Of a DNA stretch of 5,239 nt, positions 1-5,239 are shown piece by piece (position 1 is the stretch's first letter; every line of letters begins with the position of its first letter). Made by a program: the position numbers and the translations under genes. A model generated the notes under the pieces. The model was not told the origin of the DNA. It ran no database searches and saw nothing but the letters and a program-made list of their open reading frames with translations. The stretch comes from Lysobacterales bacterium (GTDB lineage: Bacteria > Pseudomonadota > Gammaproteobacteria > Xanthomonadales > SZUA-36): NCBI GenBank assembly GCA_013213875.1, contig JABSSV010000030.1:1-5239 (forward strand), given 5' to 3'.

Positions 1-1
1 G

Positions 2-958
2 GATCACGCCATTGAGGTCGATCTTGATGCGATTTGCGATGGCAAGGACGTGCTGATCGGCGGCCTTATGGAACATATCGAGCAGGCCGGCGTTCATTCC
101 GGTGATTCGGCCTGTACCTTGCCACCGTACTCCCTGGGTAAGAAAATCCAGGACGAGCTGCGGGCGCAGATGGCGGAAATGGCTCTGGAGCTGGGCGTGG
201 TGGGGCTCATGAACGCGCAGTTTGCCGTTCGGGGTGACGATATCTACGTGCTGGAGGTGAATCCGCGGGCATCGCGCACCGTGCCGTTTGTCTCCAAGGC
301 GACTGGCGTGCCGCTGGCTTCCGTCGCCGTGCGTTGCATGGCGGGACGCACGCTGGCAGAGCAGGGGCTGCAGCGCGAGGTGATACCCAATTACTTCTCC
401 GTGAAGGAAGTGGTGTTCCCGTTTATCAAGTTCCAGGGCGTGGACCCGATTCTGGGCCCGGAAATGCGCTCCACCGGTGAGGTTATGGGTGTCGACTGCA
501 GCTTCGGCGGGGCCTGCATGCGCGCCATGCGAGGTGCCGGCCAGCGGGTGCCGGATCCGGGCAAGGCCTTCATCAGCGTACGCGATGCGGACAAGGCCTC
601 CTTGCCCCCGATTGCGCGTAACTTGATCAAGCGCGGTTTCCAGCTTATCGCCACCAGCGGCACCTGTGACTATCTGCGCGCCCAGGGTTTCGAGTGCGAA
701 TACGTGAACAAGGTCGATCAGGGCCGGCCGCATATTGTTGATGCGATCAAGAACGATGAGATCAACTTCATCATCAACACCACCGAGGGCCGCCAGGCCA
801 TTGCAGATTCCTTCTCGATTCGTCGCGAAGCGCTGCAGTACTCCGTGCCCTATACCACGACCACGGCCCGCGGTTGGGCCACCCTGCAGGCCATTGACCA
901 CGAGGAAGATCGCGCGGTACGCAGCCTGCAGGAACTGCATGAAGGTTTGAGCCAATGA
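2..958 (+). CDS. carB: Carbamoyl-phosphate synthase large subunit, C-terminal part (5' end outside window)
   Basis: CarB makes carbamoyl phosphate from bicarbonate, ATP and ammonia channelled from the small subunit CarA, feeding pyrimidine and arginine synthesis in the cytosol. Only the last 318 residues of a protein that is usually about 1070 long are present. The first part is the end of the second (carbamate-phosphorylating) ATP-grasp domain: QFAVRGDDIYVLEVNPR keeps the Gln, Glu and Asn metal/ATP ligands of the family, followed by SRTVPFVSKATG. From about base 560 (GKAFISVRDADK) comes the MGS-like allosteric domain. It keeps the conserved VNKV lysine, the INTTEGR loop and a threonine-rich YTTTT near the end, positions tied to ornithine and UMP/IMP control in E. 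coli. The E. coli THGT effector loop reads TSGT here. The linker at 491-535 is unusually divergent (see findings). The stop TGA overlaps the greA start. Identity is very secure. Confidence 0.98.
   Translation, partial: DHAIEVDLDAICDGKDVLIGGLMEHIEQAGVHSGDSACTLPPYSLGKKIQDELRAQMAEMALELGVVGLMNAQFAVRGDDIYVLEVNPRASRTVPFVSKATGVPLASVAVRCMAGRTLAEQGLQREVIPNYFSVKEVVFPFIKFQGVDPILGPEMRSTGEVMGVDCSFGGACMRAMRGAGQRVPDPGKAFISVRDADKASLPPIARNLIKRGFQLIATSGTCDYLRAQGFECEYVNKVDQGRPHIVDAIKNDEINFIINTTEGRQAIADSFSIRREALQYSVPYTTTTARGWATLQAIDHEEDRAVRSLQELHEGLSQ
941..946 (+). promoter_or_regulatory. Ribosome binding site of greA, inside the carB end
   Basis: GAAGGT lies within the last codons of carB, with about nine bases between its GG and the greA ATG at 955. 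This is a good Shine-Dalgarno match. It supports the 955 start and translation coupled to carB termination through the ATGA overlap. Confidence 0.6.
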
Positions 959-1428
959 ACCGTGATCCTTTGACCAAGGGCGGTGCGGATGCGCTGCGCG
1001 CGGAACTGAAGAAACTGAAAACCGAGGACCGGCCAGCGGTTATCGCGGCCATCGCTGAGGCCCGCGCGCACGGCGATCTCAAGGAAAACGCCGAGTACCA
1101 TGCGGCGCGCGAGCAGCAGGGCTTTATCGAGGGGCGCATCCAGCATCTGGAATCGACCCTGTCCCATGCGCAGATCATCGATGTCACCACGCTGAATCCC
1201 GGTGGCAAGGTGGTGTTCGGCGCCACGGTTACCGTGGCCGACGAGGATGACAATGAAATCCGCTATCAGATCGTGGGCGATCTGGAGGCCGATGTGGCCG
1301 CCAACAAGGTCGCTATCTCATCTCCCATCGCCCGTGCCCTGATTGGCAAGGAAGAGGGTGACGTCGGCGTGGTTGCTGCGCCCGGCGGTGAACGGGAGTT
1401 GGAGATCGTCGAGGTCGAATACCTCTGA
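955..1428 (+). CDS. greA: Transcription elongation factor GreA
   Basis: GreA enters the RNA polymerase secondary channel and stimulates cleavage of backtracked RNA, rescuing stalled complexes. The 157 residues match the usual length (E. coli 158). The N-terminal half is the long coiled-coil hairpin (about residues 10-75). Its tip, EARAHGDLKENAEYHAAREQ, carries the two acidic residues D41 and E44 that coordinate the catalytic magnesium. The C-terminal half is the FKBP-like domain that docks on polymerase, with VVFGATVTV, SPIARALIGKEEGD and the typical ending EIVEVEYL. The ATG is placed by the family N-terminus, a ribosome binding site at 941-946 and a four-base ATGA overlap with carB. Both catalytic acids and full length argue for a working GreA rather than GreB or an anti-cleavage paralogue. 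The TGA stop overlaps the proposed recJ start. Confidence 0.98.
   Translation: MNRDPLTKGGADALRAELKKLKTEDRPAVIAAIAEARAHGDLKENAEYHAAREQQGFIEGRIQHLESTLSHAQIIDVTTLNPGGKVVFGATVTVADEDDNEIRYQIVGDLEADVAANKVAISSPIARALIGKEEGDVGVVAAPGGERELEIVEVEYL
1411..1415 (+). promoter_or_regulatory. Candidate ribosome binding site of recJ, inside the greA end
   Basis: GAGGT within the last greA codons stands nine bases before the CTG at 1425. That is the same spacing as the greA site has to its ATG. By contrast, the bases just before GTG 1500 hold no purine-rich site. This is one of the reasons for placing the recJ start at 1425. The sequence also encodes the conserved GreA ending, so its presence is not independent evidence. 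Confidence 0.45.
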
Positions 1429-3161
1429 AAGCACCCCTGCGTATCCTCCGGCGTTCACCTTCGGAACGACCGGACCAGCTCCCCTCGGACCTTCACCCGG
1501 TGCTGCGCCGGGTGCTGTCCCATCGCAACCTGACTGACGCCGACGCGCTGGACCTCGGTCTCGCTAACATGGCGCCGCCGGGGACCCTCACCGGCATTGA
1601 GGCGGCTGCGGACCTGCTGGCCGAAGCCATTCAGGCCGACTGCCACATCCTGGTGGTGGGTGACTTTGACGCTGATGGTGCGACGGGCACGGCCCTGGCC
1701 GTACGTTTGCTGCGTGCCTTCGGTGCCACGCAGGTGACCTATCGGGTGCCCAATCGCTTCGAATTTGGCTACGGACTCACGCCCGGTCTGGTGGAGACCC
1801 TCGCCGACGATCCGCCGGACCTGCTCATGACCGTGGACTCTGGTATCGCCTGTCTGGCCGGGGTCGCGCGGGCGCGCGAACTCGGTTGCGAAGTGTTGGT
1901 GACCGATCATCACTTGCCCGGTGCGGAGTTGCCGCCCGCCAGCGCGATCGTGAATCCGAACCTGCCCTCGGACCCGTTTCCCAGCAAAGCACTGGCCGGA
2001 GTAGGCGTGGTGTTTTACCTCATGGCCGTGCTGCGCGCCCGCCTTCAGGCTGCAGGCTGGTTTCAGGCGGGCCGTCAGGCGCCTCGACTGGCGGACTATC
2101 TGGATCTGGTGGCCCTGGGTACAGTCGCTGATGTGGTGCCGCTGGACCACAACAACCGGGTGCTGGTGCGCCAGGGTCTGGAGCGCATTCGTGCCGGCCG
2201 CGCTTGCCCGGGTCTGCTCGCCCTGCTGCGGGTGGGTAAGCGCGATTATCGCCACCTGGTTGCGGCAGATCTGGGCTTTGCCGTCGGACCGCGTCTCAAT
2301 GCCGCGGGCCGGCTGGAGGACATGAGCGTGGGTATTCGCTGCCTGCTCACGGACGATCACGAAGAGGCGCTGGCCCTGGCGGAGCAGTTGGACCAGCTCA
2401 ACGCGCAGCGGAAAGCCATGCAGAACACCATGCAGACCGAGGCGGCAGAGCAGGTGGACAAGCTGGTGGCAGCGCTCGGTGATCATTTGCCTTTCAGTCT
2501 TTGTTTGCATGATGACACCTGGCATCAGGGCATCGTGGGTCTGGTGGCTGCGCGCATTAAGGAGGCCACTTACCGCCCCGTTGTTGCCTTCGCGCCCGAG
2601 TCCCCCGGCGCCACCCGGCTTAAGGGATCGGCCCGATCGGTGCCGGGATTGCATATTCGCGATGTGCTGGCCCATGTGCATGCCCATGCGCCCGATCTTA
2701 TGAACGCTTTTGGCGGCCATGCCATGGCGGCGGGGCTAACGCTGGAGCAGTCGCGGCTGGAGGAATTTCGCGCGGCGCTGGAGCAGTCCGTGCAGCACTT
2801 TCTGGCCGGTCAGGCCCCGCGGGCGGAAGTGCTCACGGACGGCGAACTGACCGCCAGTGAGCTGAATCTGGAGTTTGCCGCCCAGCTGGCCGCGCTGGGT
2901 CCCTGGGGACAGCAATTTCCGGAGCCGCTCTTTGAGGGCGCTTTTGAAGTGCTGGAGCAGCGCGTGGTGGGTGGCGCGCATTTGAAGATGAGCCTGCGTC
3001 CACTGGATGGGCACGAGCCGATCGATGCCATCGCCTTCGGGCGTTTACCGGAAGACCTGGGCGGCCAGCGTCAGCTGCGTATCTTGTACCGACTGGATCT
3101 GAATCACTTTCGGGGTGTGGCGCGGGCACAGCTCCTGGTGGAGCACCTGCTGCGCTCCTGA
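1425..3161 (+). CDS. recJ: Single-stranded-DNA-specific 5'-3' exonuclease RecJ (start codon probably CTG)
   Basis: RecJ degrades single-stranded DNA from 5' ends in recombination, mismatch repair and fork processing. It is a DHH-family nuclease. Numbered from CTG 1425 (578 residues; E. coli 577), the motifs are: DFDADGAT near 80-87, VDSGI near 137-141, TDHH near 160-163, NPNLPSDPFPSKALAGVGV near 177-195, VALGTVADVVP near 229-239, GPRLNAAGR near 288-296, and the DHHA1 motif FGGHAMAAG near 429-437. The C-terminal OB-fold region contains GPWGQQFPEPLFEG. All expected metal-binding Asp and His residues are present. Start choice: the first standard start, GTG 1500, would drop a conserved stretch (LPSDLHPVLRR, compare LPAELPPLLRR in E. 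coli). No ATG, GTG or TTG lies between the upstream in-frame stop (1389-1391) and 1500. CTG 1425 gives MKAPLRILRR, the family length, a fair ribosome binding site and a CTGA overlap with greA. The gene is certain. The start is inferred; the conservative alternative is 1500-3161. Confidence 0.95.
   Translation: MKAPLRILRRSPSERPDQLPSDLHPVLRRVLSHRNLTDADALDLGLANMAPPGTLTGIEAAADLLAEAIQADCHILVVGDFDADGATGTALAVRLLRAFGATQVTYRVPNRFEFGYGLTPGLVETLADDPPDLLMTVDSGIACLAGVARARELGCEVLVTDHHLPGAELPPASAIVNPNLPSDPFPSKALAGVGVVFYLMAVLRARLQAAGWFQAGRQAPRLADYLDLVALGTVADVVPLDHNNRVLVRQGLERIRAGRACPGLLALLRVGKRDYRHLVAADLGFAVGPRLNAAGRLEDMSVGIRCLLTDDHEEALALAEQLDQLNAQRKAMQNTMQTEAAEQVDKLVAALGDHLPFSLCLHDDTWHQGIVGLVAARIKEATYRPVVAFAPESPGATRLKGSARSVPGLHIRDVLAHVHAHAPDLMNAFGGHAMAAGLTLEQSRLEEFRAALEQSVQHFLAGQAPRAEVLTDGELTASELNLEFAAQLAALGPWGQQFPEPLFEGAFEVLEQRVVGGAHLKMSLRPLDGHEPIDAIAFGRLPEDLGGQRQLRILYRLDLNHFRGVARAQLLVEHLLRS
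1494..1514 (+). repeat. Perfect 7-bp inverted repeat near the recJ 5' end
   Basis: CACCCGG (1494-1500) and CCGGGTG (1508-1514) are exact reverse complements separated by seven bases. The RNA could fold into a short, GC-rich hairpin. No T run follows, so it is not a factor-independent terminator. It takes the G of the GTG at 1500-1502 into its stem and the rest of that codon into its loop, which would disfavour initiation there. It may simply reflect the codons for HPVLRRV. Confidence 0.5.
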
Positions 3162-3189
3162 GGGCACGCTCCCGGTCTTCGCACTGGTG

Positions 3190-3195
3190 TACAAT
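3190..3195 (+). promoter_or_regulatory. Possible -10 element of a prfB-lysS promoter
   Basis: TACAAT matches the sigma-70 -10 consensus at five of six positions, in the 63-base gap between recJ and prfB and 29 bases before the prfB ATG. No hexamer 16-18 bases upstream resembles TTGACA, and the extended -10 TG is not correctly placed. The call rests on the -10 match and its position alone. The rest of the gap (3162-3224) shows only a weak GGG/CCC pairing and no terminator, so read-through from recJ is also likely. Confidence 0.3.
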
Positions 3196-3224
3196 ACGCC
3201 GCTTTGCCGGCCCTGTGATCGCGC

Positions 3225-4320
3225 ATGGAAACAGCACCTATCACCCTTCATTTGGAAGATCTCCAGCAGCGCGTTGAAGCGCTGAGGGGGTACCTTTGAC
3301 TACGCAGTAAAGAAAGACCGGCTCGAGGAAGTCTCGCGCGAGCTGGAGAATCCCGATATCTGGAATAAGCCGGATCAGGCACAGGCGCTGGGCCGCGAGC
3401 GCGCCACGCTGGAAAAAATTGTCAGCACGCTGGACCTGACCGGTCAGGGCCTGATCGATGCGGCCGAGCTGCTGGACATGGCGGTAGAGGAAGATGACGA
3501 GGAGACGGTAGACGAAGTGGTCTCCGACCTCGACCGACTGGAAGGCAATGTCAGTGAGCTGGAGTTCCAGCGCATGTTTTCCGGCGAAATGGACGACCGT
3601 CCCTGTTTTTTGGATATCCAGGCTGGCTCCGGTGGGACGGAAGCGCAGGACTGGGCGGAAATGCTGCTGCGCATGTATTTGCGCTGGGCCGAGCGGCGCG
3701 GTTGGAAGGCGGAGCTGGTGGAGGCTTCACCGGGCGAGGTTGCGGGCATCAAAAGCGCCACCATTCACATCACCGGTGACTTTGCCTTCGGCTGGTGTCG
3801 CACGGAAACCGGCGTTCATCGGCTGGTGCGCAAGTCTCCCTTCGATTCCGGTGGCCGCCGCCACACGAGCTTTGCGGCCGTGTTTGCCTCACCGGAGGTG
3901 GACGATAATATCGAGATTGATATTGATCCTTCGGATCTGCGTATTGATGTGTATCGCGCATCCGGTGCGGGCGGTCAGCACGTAAACCGGACGGAATCAG
4001 CCGTGCGGATCACCCATATGCCCTCGGGCGTGGTGGTGCAGTGCCAAAATGACCGTTCCCAGCATAAAAACAAGGATCAGGCCATGAAACAGCTGCGCGC
4101 CAAGCTCTACGAGCTGGAGATTCAGAAGCGCAATGAAGAATCCCAGGCCATGGAAGACGCCAAGTCGGATATCGGCTGGGGCAGCCAGATCCGTTCCTAT
4201 GTACTCGACGATTCGCGCATCAAGGATTTGCGCACCAGTGTGCAGACCGGTAACACCCAGGCCGTGTTGGACGGTGATCTTGATGATTTTGTTGAAGCCT
4301 CGCTCAAAGCCGGCCTCTAA
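3225..4320 (+). CDS. prfB: Peptide chain release factor 2 (RF2), expressed through a +1 programmed frameshift
   Basis: RF2 recognises UGA and UAA stop codons and triggers peptide release on the ribosome. The reading frame starts at ATG 3225 (an in-frame TGA at 3216 excludes anything earlier), runs 24 codons to an in-frame TGA at 3297-3299, and continues in the +1 frame from GAC 3298 to TAA 4320. This gives 364 residues (E. coli 365). Seen in the full product: RGYL-DYAVKKDRLEEV across the shift, an acidic helical N-terminal domain, the stop-codon-reading tripeptide SPF at 204-206 within RKSPFDSGGRRHTSF, and the catalytic GGQ at 249-251 within ASGAGGQHVNRTES. The residue before SGAGGQ is Ala (A245), as in most bacteria, not the Thr of E. 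coli K-12 RF2. The next internal ATG (3478) would remove 84 residues and is not the true start. No clear ribosome binding site precedes the ATG. lysS follows after 17 bases. Confidence 0.97.
3285..3300 (+). promoter_or_regulatory. RF2 programmed +1 frameshift site
   Basis: The sequence reads AGGGGG TAC CTT TGA C. It has the internal Shine-Dalgarno-like AGGGGG (3285-3290), the slippery CTT codon (3294-3296), the in-frame TGA (3297-3299) and the following C that makes UGA a weak stop. Spacing and order are the same as in E. coli prfB (from memory), with TAC in place of TAT. When RF2 is scarce, the ribosome slips by one base on CTT and continues with GAC. When RF2 is plentiful, it stops and releases a 24-residue peptide. 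This is autoregulation by established mechanism; the site itself is read directly. Confidence 0.96.
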
Positions 4321-4325
4321 GCGCC

Positions 4326-4330
4326 AAGGA
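4326..4330 (+). promoter_or_regulatory. Ribosome binding site of lysS
   Basis: AAGGA sits in the 17-base gap after prfB, seven bases before GTG 4338. It is the strongest such site in the window and decides the GTG start of lysS. Confidence 0.75.
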
Positions 4331-4337
4331 AAACCAC

Positions 4338-5239
4338 GTGAACGACCAGAAACCCGCTGACGAAAACCGCCTGATTGCCGAGCGGCGCGCCAAGTTGCAG
4401 ACCCTGCGCGAAGCCGGCCAGGCCTTCCCCAATGATTTCCGCCCCAACAGTACCGCTGCGGCGCTGGCAGAACGCTTCGCTGATGCTGACGCCGAGGCGC
4501 TGGAGTCTGTGGATGAAACCTTTGCCGTGGCGGGCCGCATGATGGCCAAACGCGTCATGGGCAAGATCGCCTTTGTGCGCCTGCAGGACGGTTCCGGTTC
4601 CATCCAGCTGGTGTTGCAGCGTGATGAGCTGCCCGAGGGCGTGTATCAGGGTTTCAAGCAGTGGGACGTCGGTGACATCATCGGTGCGGCCGGACGCATG
4701 GTGCGCACGAACAAGGGCGAGCTTTCCGTGCGCGCCTCCAGCCTGCGCTTGCTGACCAAATCCCTGCGTCCGCTGCCGGAGAAATATCACGGCCTGCAGG
4801 ATACGGAAACCCGCTATCGCCAGCGCTATGTGGATCTGATCATGAACGAGGAATCGCGCGCTGTGTTCCGTACACGCTCGCGGGTGATCAGCTTTATCCG
4901 TGCCTTCCTGGAGGCTCCCGAGCGGGATTTTCTGGAGGTGGAAACGCCGATGATGCATCCCATACCCGGTGGGGCAACGGCGAAACCCTTTGAAACACAC
5001 CACAATGCGCTGGATTTGAAGATGTACCTGCGCGTGGCGCCGGAACTCTATCTCAAACGCCTCACCGTGGGGGGGCTGGACCGGGTTTACGAAATCAACC
5101 GTAACTTCCGCAATGAAGGCGTTTCCACCCGCCACAATCCCGAGTTCACCATGCTGGAGTTTTACTGGGCCTACGCGGATGTGAACGATCTGATGGATCT
5201 CACCGAGGCCATGCTGCGTGGTTTGGCGGAGACGGTGAC
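4338..5239 (+). CDS. lysS: Lysyl-tRNA synthetase, class II, N-terminal part (3' end outside window)
   Basis: LysRS charges tRNA-Lys with lysine using ATP. The first 300 codons are present of a protein usually about 500 long. In order: a short charged N-terminal helix containing REAGQAFPNDFRP; the OB-fold anticodon-binding domain (about 60-145), with VAGRMMAKRVMGK, FVRLQDGSGSIQL and LPEGVY; the linker RPLPEKYHGLQDTETRYRQRY; then the class II catalytic core. Motif 1 is FLEVETPMM (from F198), followed by PGGATAKPF. Motif 2 contains FRNEG (from F257) and RHNPEFTMLEFYWAYAD. Motif 3 lies beyond the window. The GTG start is supported by an AAGGA site seven bases upstream and by the family N-terminus. 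The HNALDLKMYLRVAPELYLKRL stretch distinguishes LysRS from AspRS and AsnRS, and also from catalytic-core-only paralogues such as EpmA, which lack the OB domain. prfB-lysS adjacency is the same as in E. coli, and the two are probably co-transcribed. A small insertion precedes motif 1 (see findings). Confidence 0.97.
   Translation, partial: MNDQKPADENRLIAERRAKLQTLREAGQAFPNDFRPNSTAAALAERFADADAEALESVDETFAVAGRMMAKRVMGKIAFVRLQDGSGSIQLVLQRDELPEGVYQGFKQWDVGDIIGAAGRMVRTNKGELSVRASSLRLLTKSLRPLPEKYHGLQDTETRYRQRYVDLIMNEESRAVFRTRSRVISFIRAFLEAPERDFLEVETPMMHPIPGGATAKPFETHHNALDLKMYLRVAPELYLKRLTVGGLDRVYEINRNFRNEGVSTRHNPEFTMLEFYWAYADVNDLMDLTEAMLRGLAETV

Noticed and set aside
774..1253. Minus-strand open frame spanning the carB-greA junction
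   Set aside because: It is low-complexity Ser/Ala/Arg sequence opposite two conserved genes, with no support of its own.
1421..1433. A ribosomal frameshift fusing GreA to RecJ at the greA stop
   Set aside because: The recJ frame is -1 relative to greA and there is no slippery heptamer near TACCTCTGAAAG. The +1 frame (CTC TGA, resembling the RF2 site) does not lead into recJ. Reinitiation is simpler.
1343..1537. Small + strand open frame across the greA-recJ junction
   Set aside because: It overlaps the conserved GreA C-terminus and the RecJ N-terminus in a third frame, and its Pro/Ala-rich translation matches nothing I recognise.
1455..2720. Long open frame (421 codons) on the minus strand opposite recJ
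   Set aside because: It lies opposite a fully conserved recJ. Its translation is rich in His, Gln, Arg and Gly with no recognisable domain, as expected from the complement of a GC-rich coding frame.
3160..3173. Terminator after recJ
   Set aside because: Only a three-base GGG/CCC pairing is visible, and no T run follows.
3297..3299. In-frame TGA in prfB as a sign of a pseudogene
   Set aside because: It is the programmed frameshift stop, with AGGGGG, CTT and the following C all in place, and the downstream frame is intact.
4317..5135. Open frame (272 codons) on the minus strand opposite lysS
   Set aside because: It is the complement of well-conserved LysRS sequence, with no recognisable domain and no start context. 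It is a shadow of codon bias.

Overview
The window holds five housekeeping genes, all on the + strand and packed head to tail: the 3' end of carB, then greA, recJ and prfB complete, and the 5' two thirds or so of lysS. The protein sequences resemble gammaproteobacterial versions (compared from memory with the E. coli proteins), and the DNA is GC-rich with G/C-ending codons. This suggests a GC-rich gammaproteobacterium. I cannot support a finer placement. No mobile element, RNA gene, CRISPR array or defence gene is visible, and no stretch over about 65 bases is unexplained.

Layout. Bases 2-958 encode the C-terminal part of the carbamoyl-phosphate synthase large subunit: the end of the second ATP-grasp domain, then the allosteric MGS-like domain. 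Its stop overlaps the greA start in an ATGA (955-958). greA (955-1428) encodes a transcript cleavage factor. recJ follows with no gap. Its conserved N-terminus extends upstream of the first standard start codon (GTG 1500), and the best-fitting start is a CTG at 1425 that overlaps the greA stop in a CTGA. recJ ends at 3161. A 63-base spacer with a possible promoter -10 element leads to prfB (3225-4320), which must be read through an in-frame UGA by the classic RF2 +1 programmed frameshift (3285-3300). lysS starts at GTG 4338 after 17 bases, behind a good ribosome binding site, and runs off the window.

How the genes relate. carB-greA-recJ look translationally coupled by start/stop overlaps and are probably one transcript. 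prfB-lysS form a second tight pair that may be read through from upstream or from its own promoter. Together they serve pyrimidine/arginine precursor supply, RNA polymerase rescue, DNA repair exonuclease activity, translation termination and lysine tRNA charging. carB, greA and recJ all end in UGA, the stop read by RF2, whereas prfB itself ends in UAA.

I found no undescribed system. The points most worth a second look are the non-standard recJ start, the hairpin covering the GTG that automated callers would choose for recJ, and the prfB frameshift, which will produce a truncated annotation if missed. Two local sequence oddities, in CarB and LysS, are also recorded.
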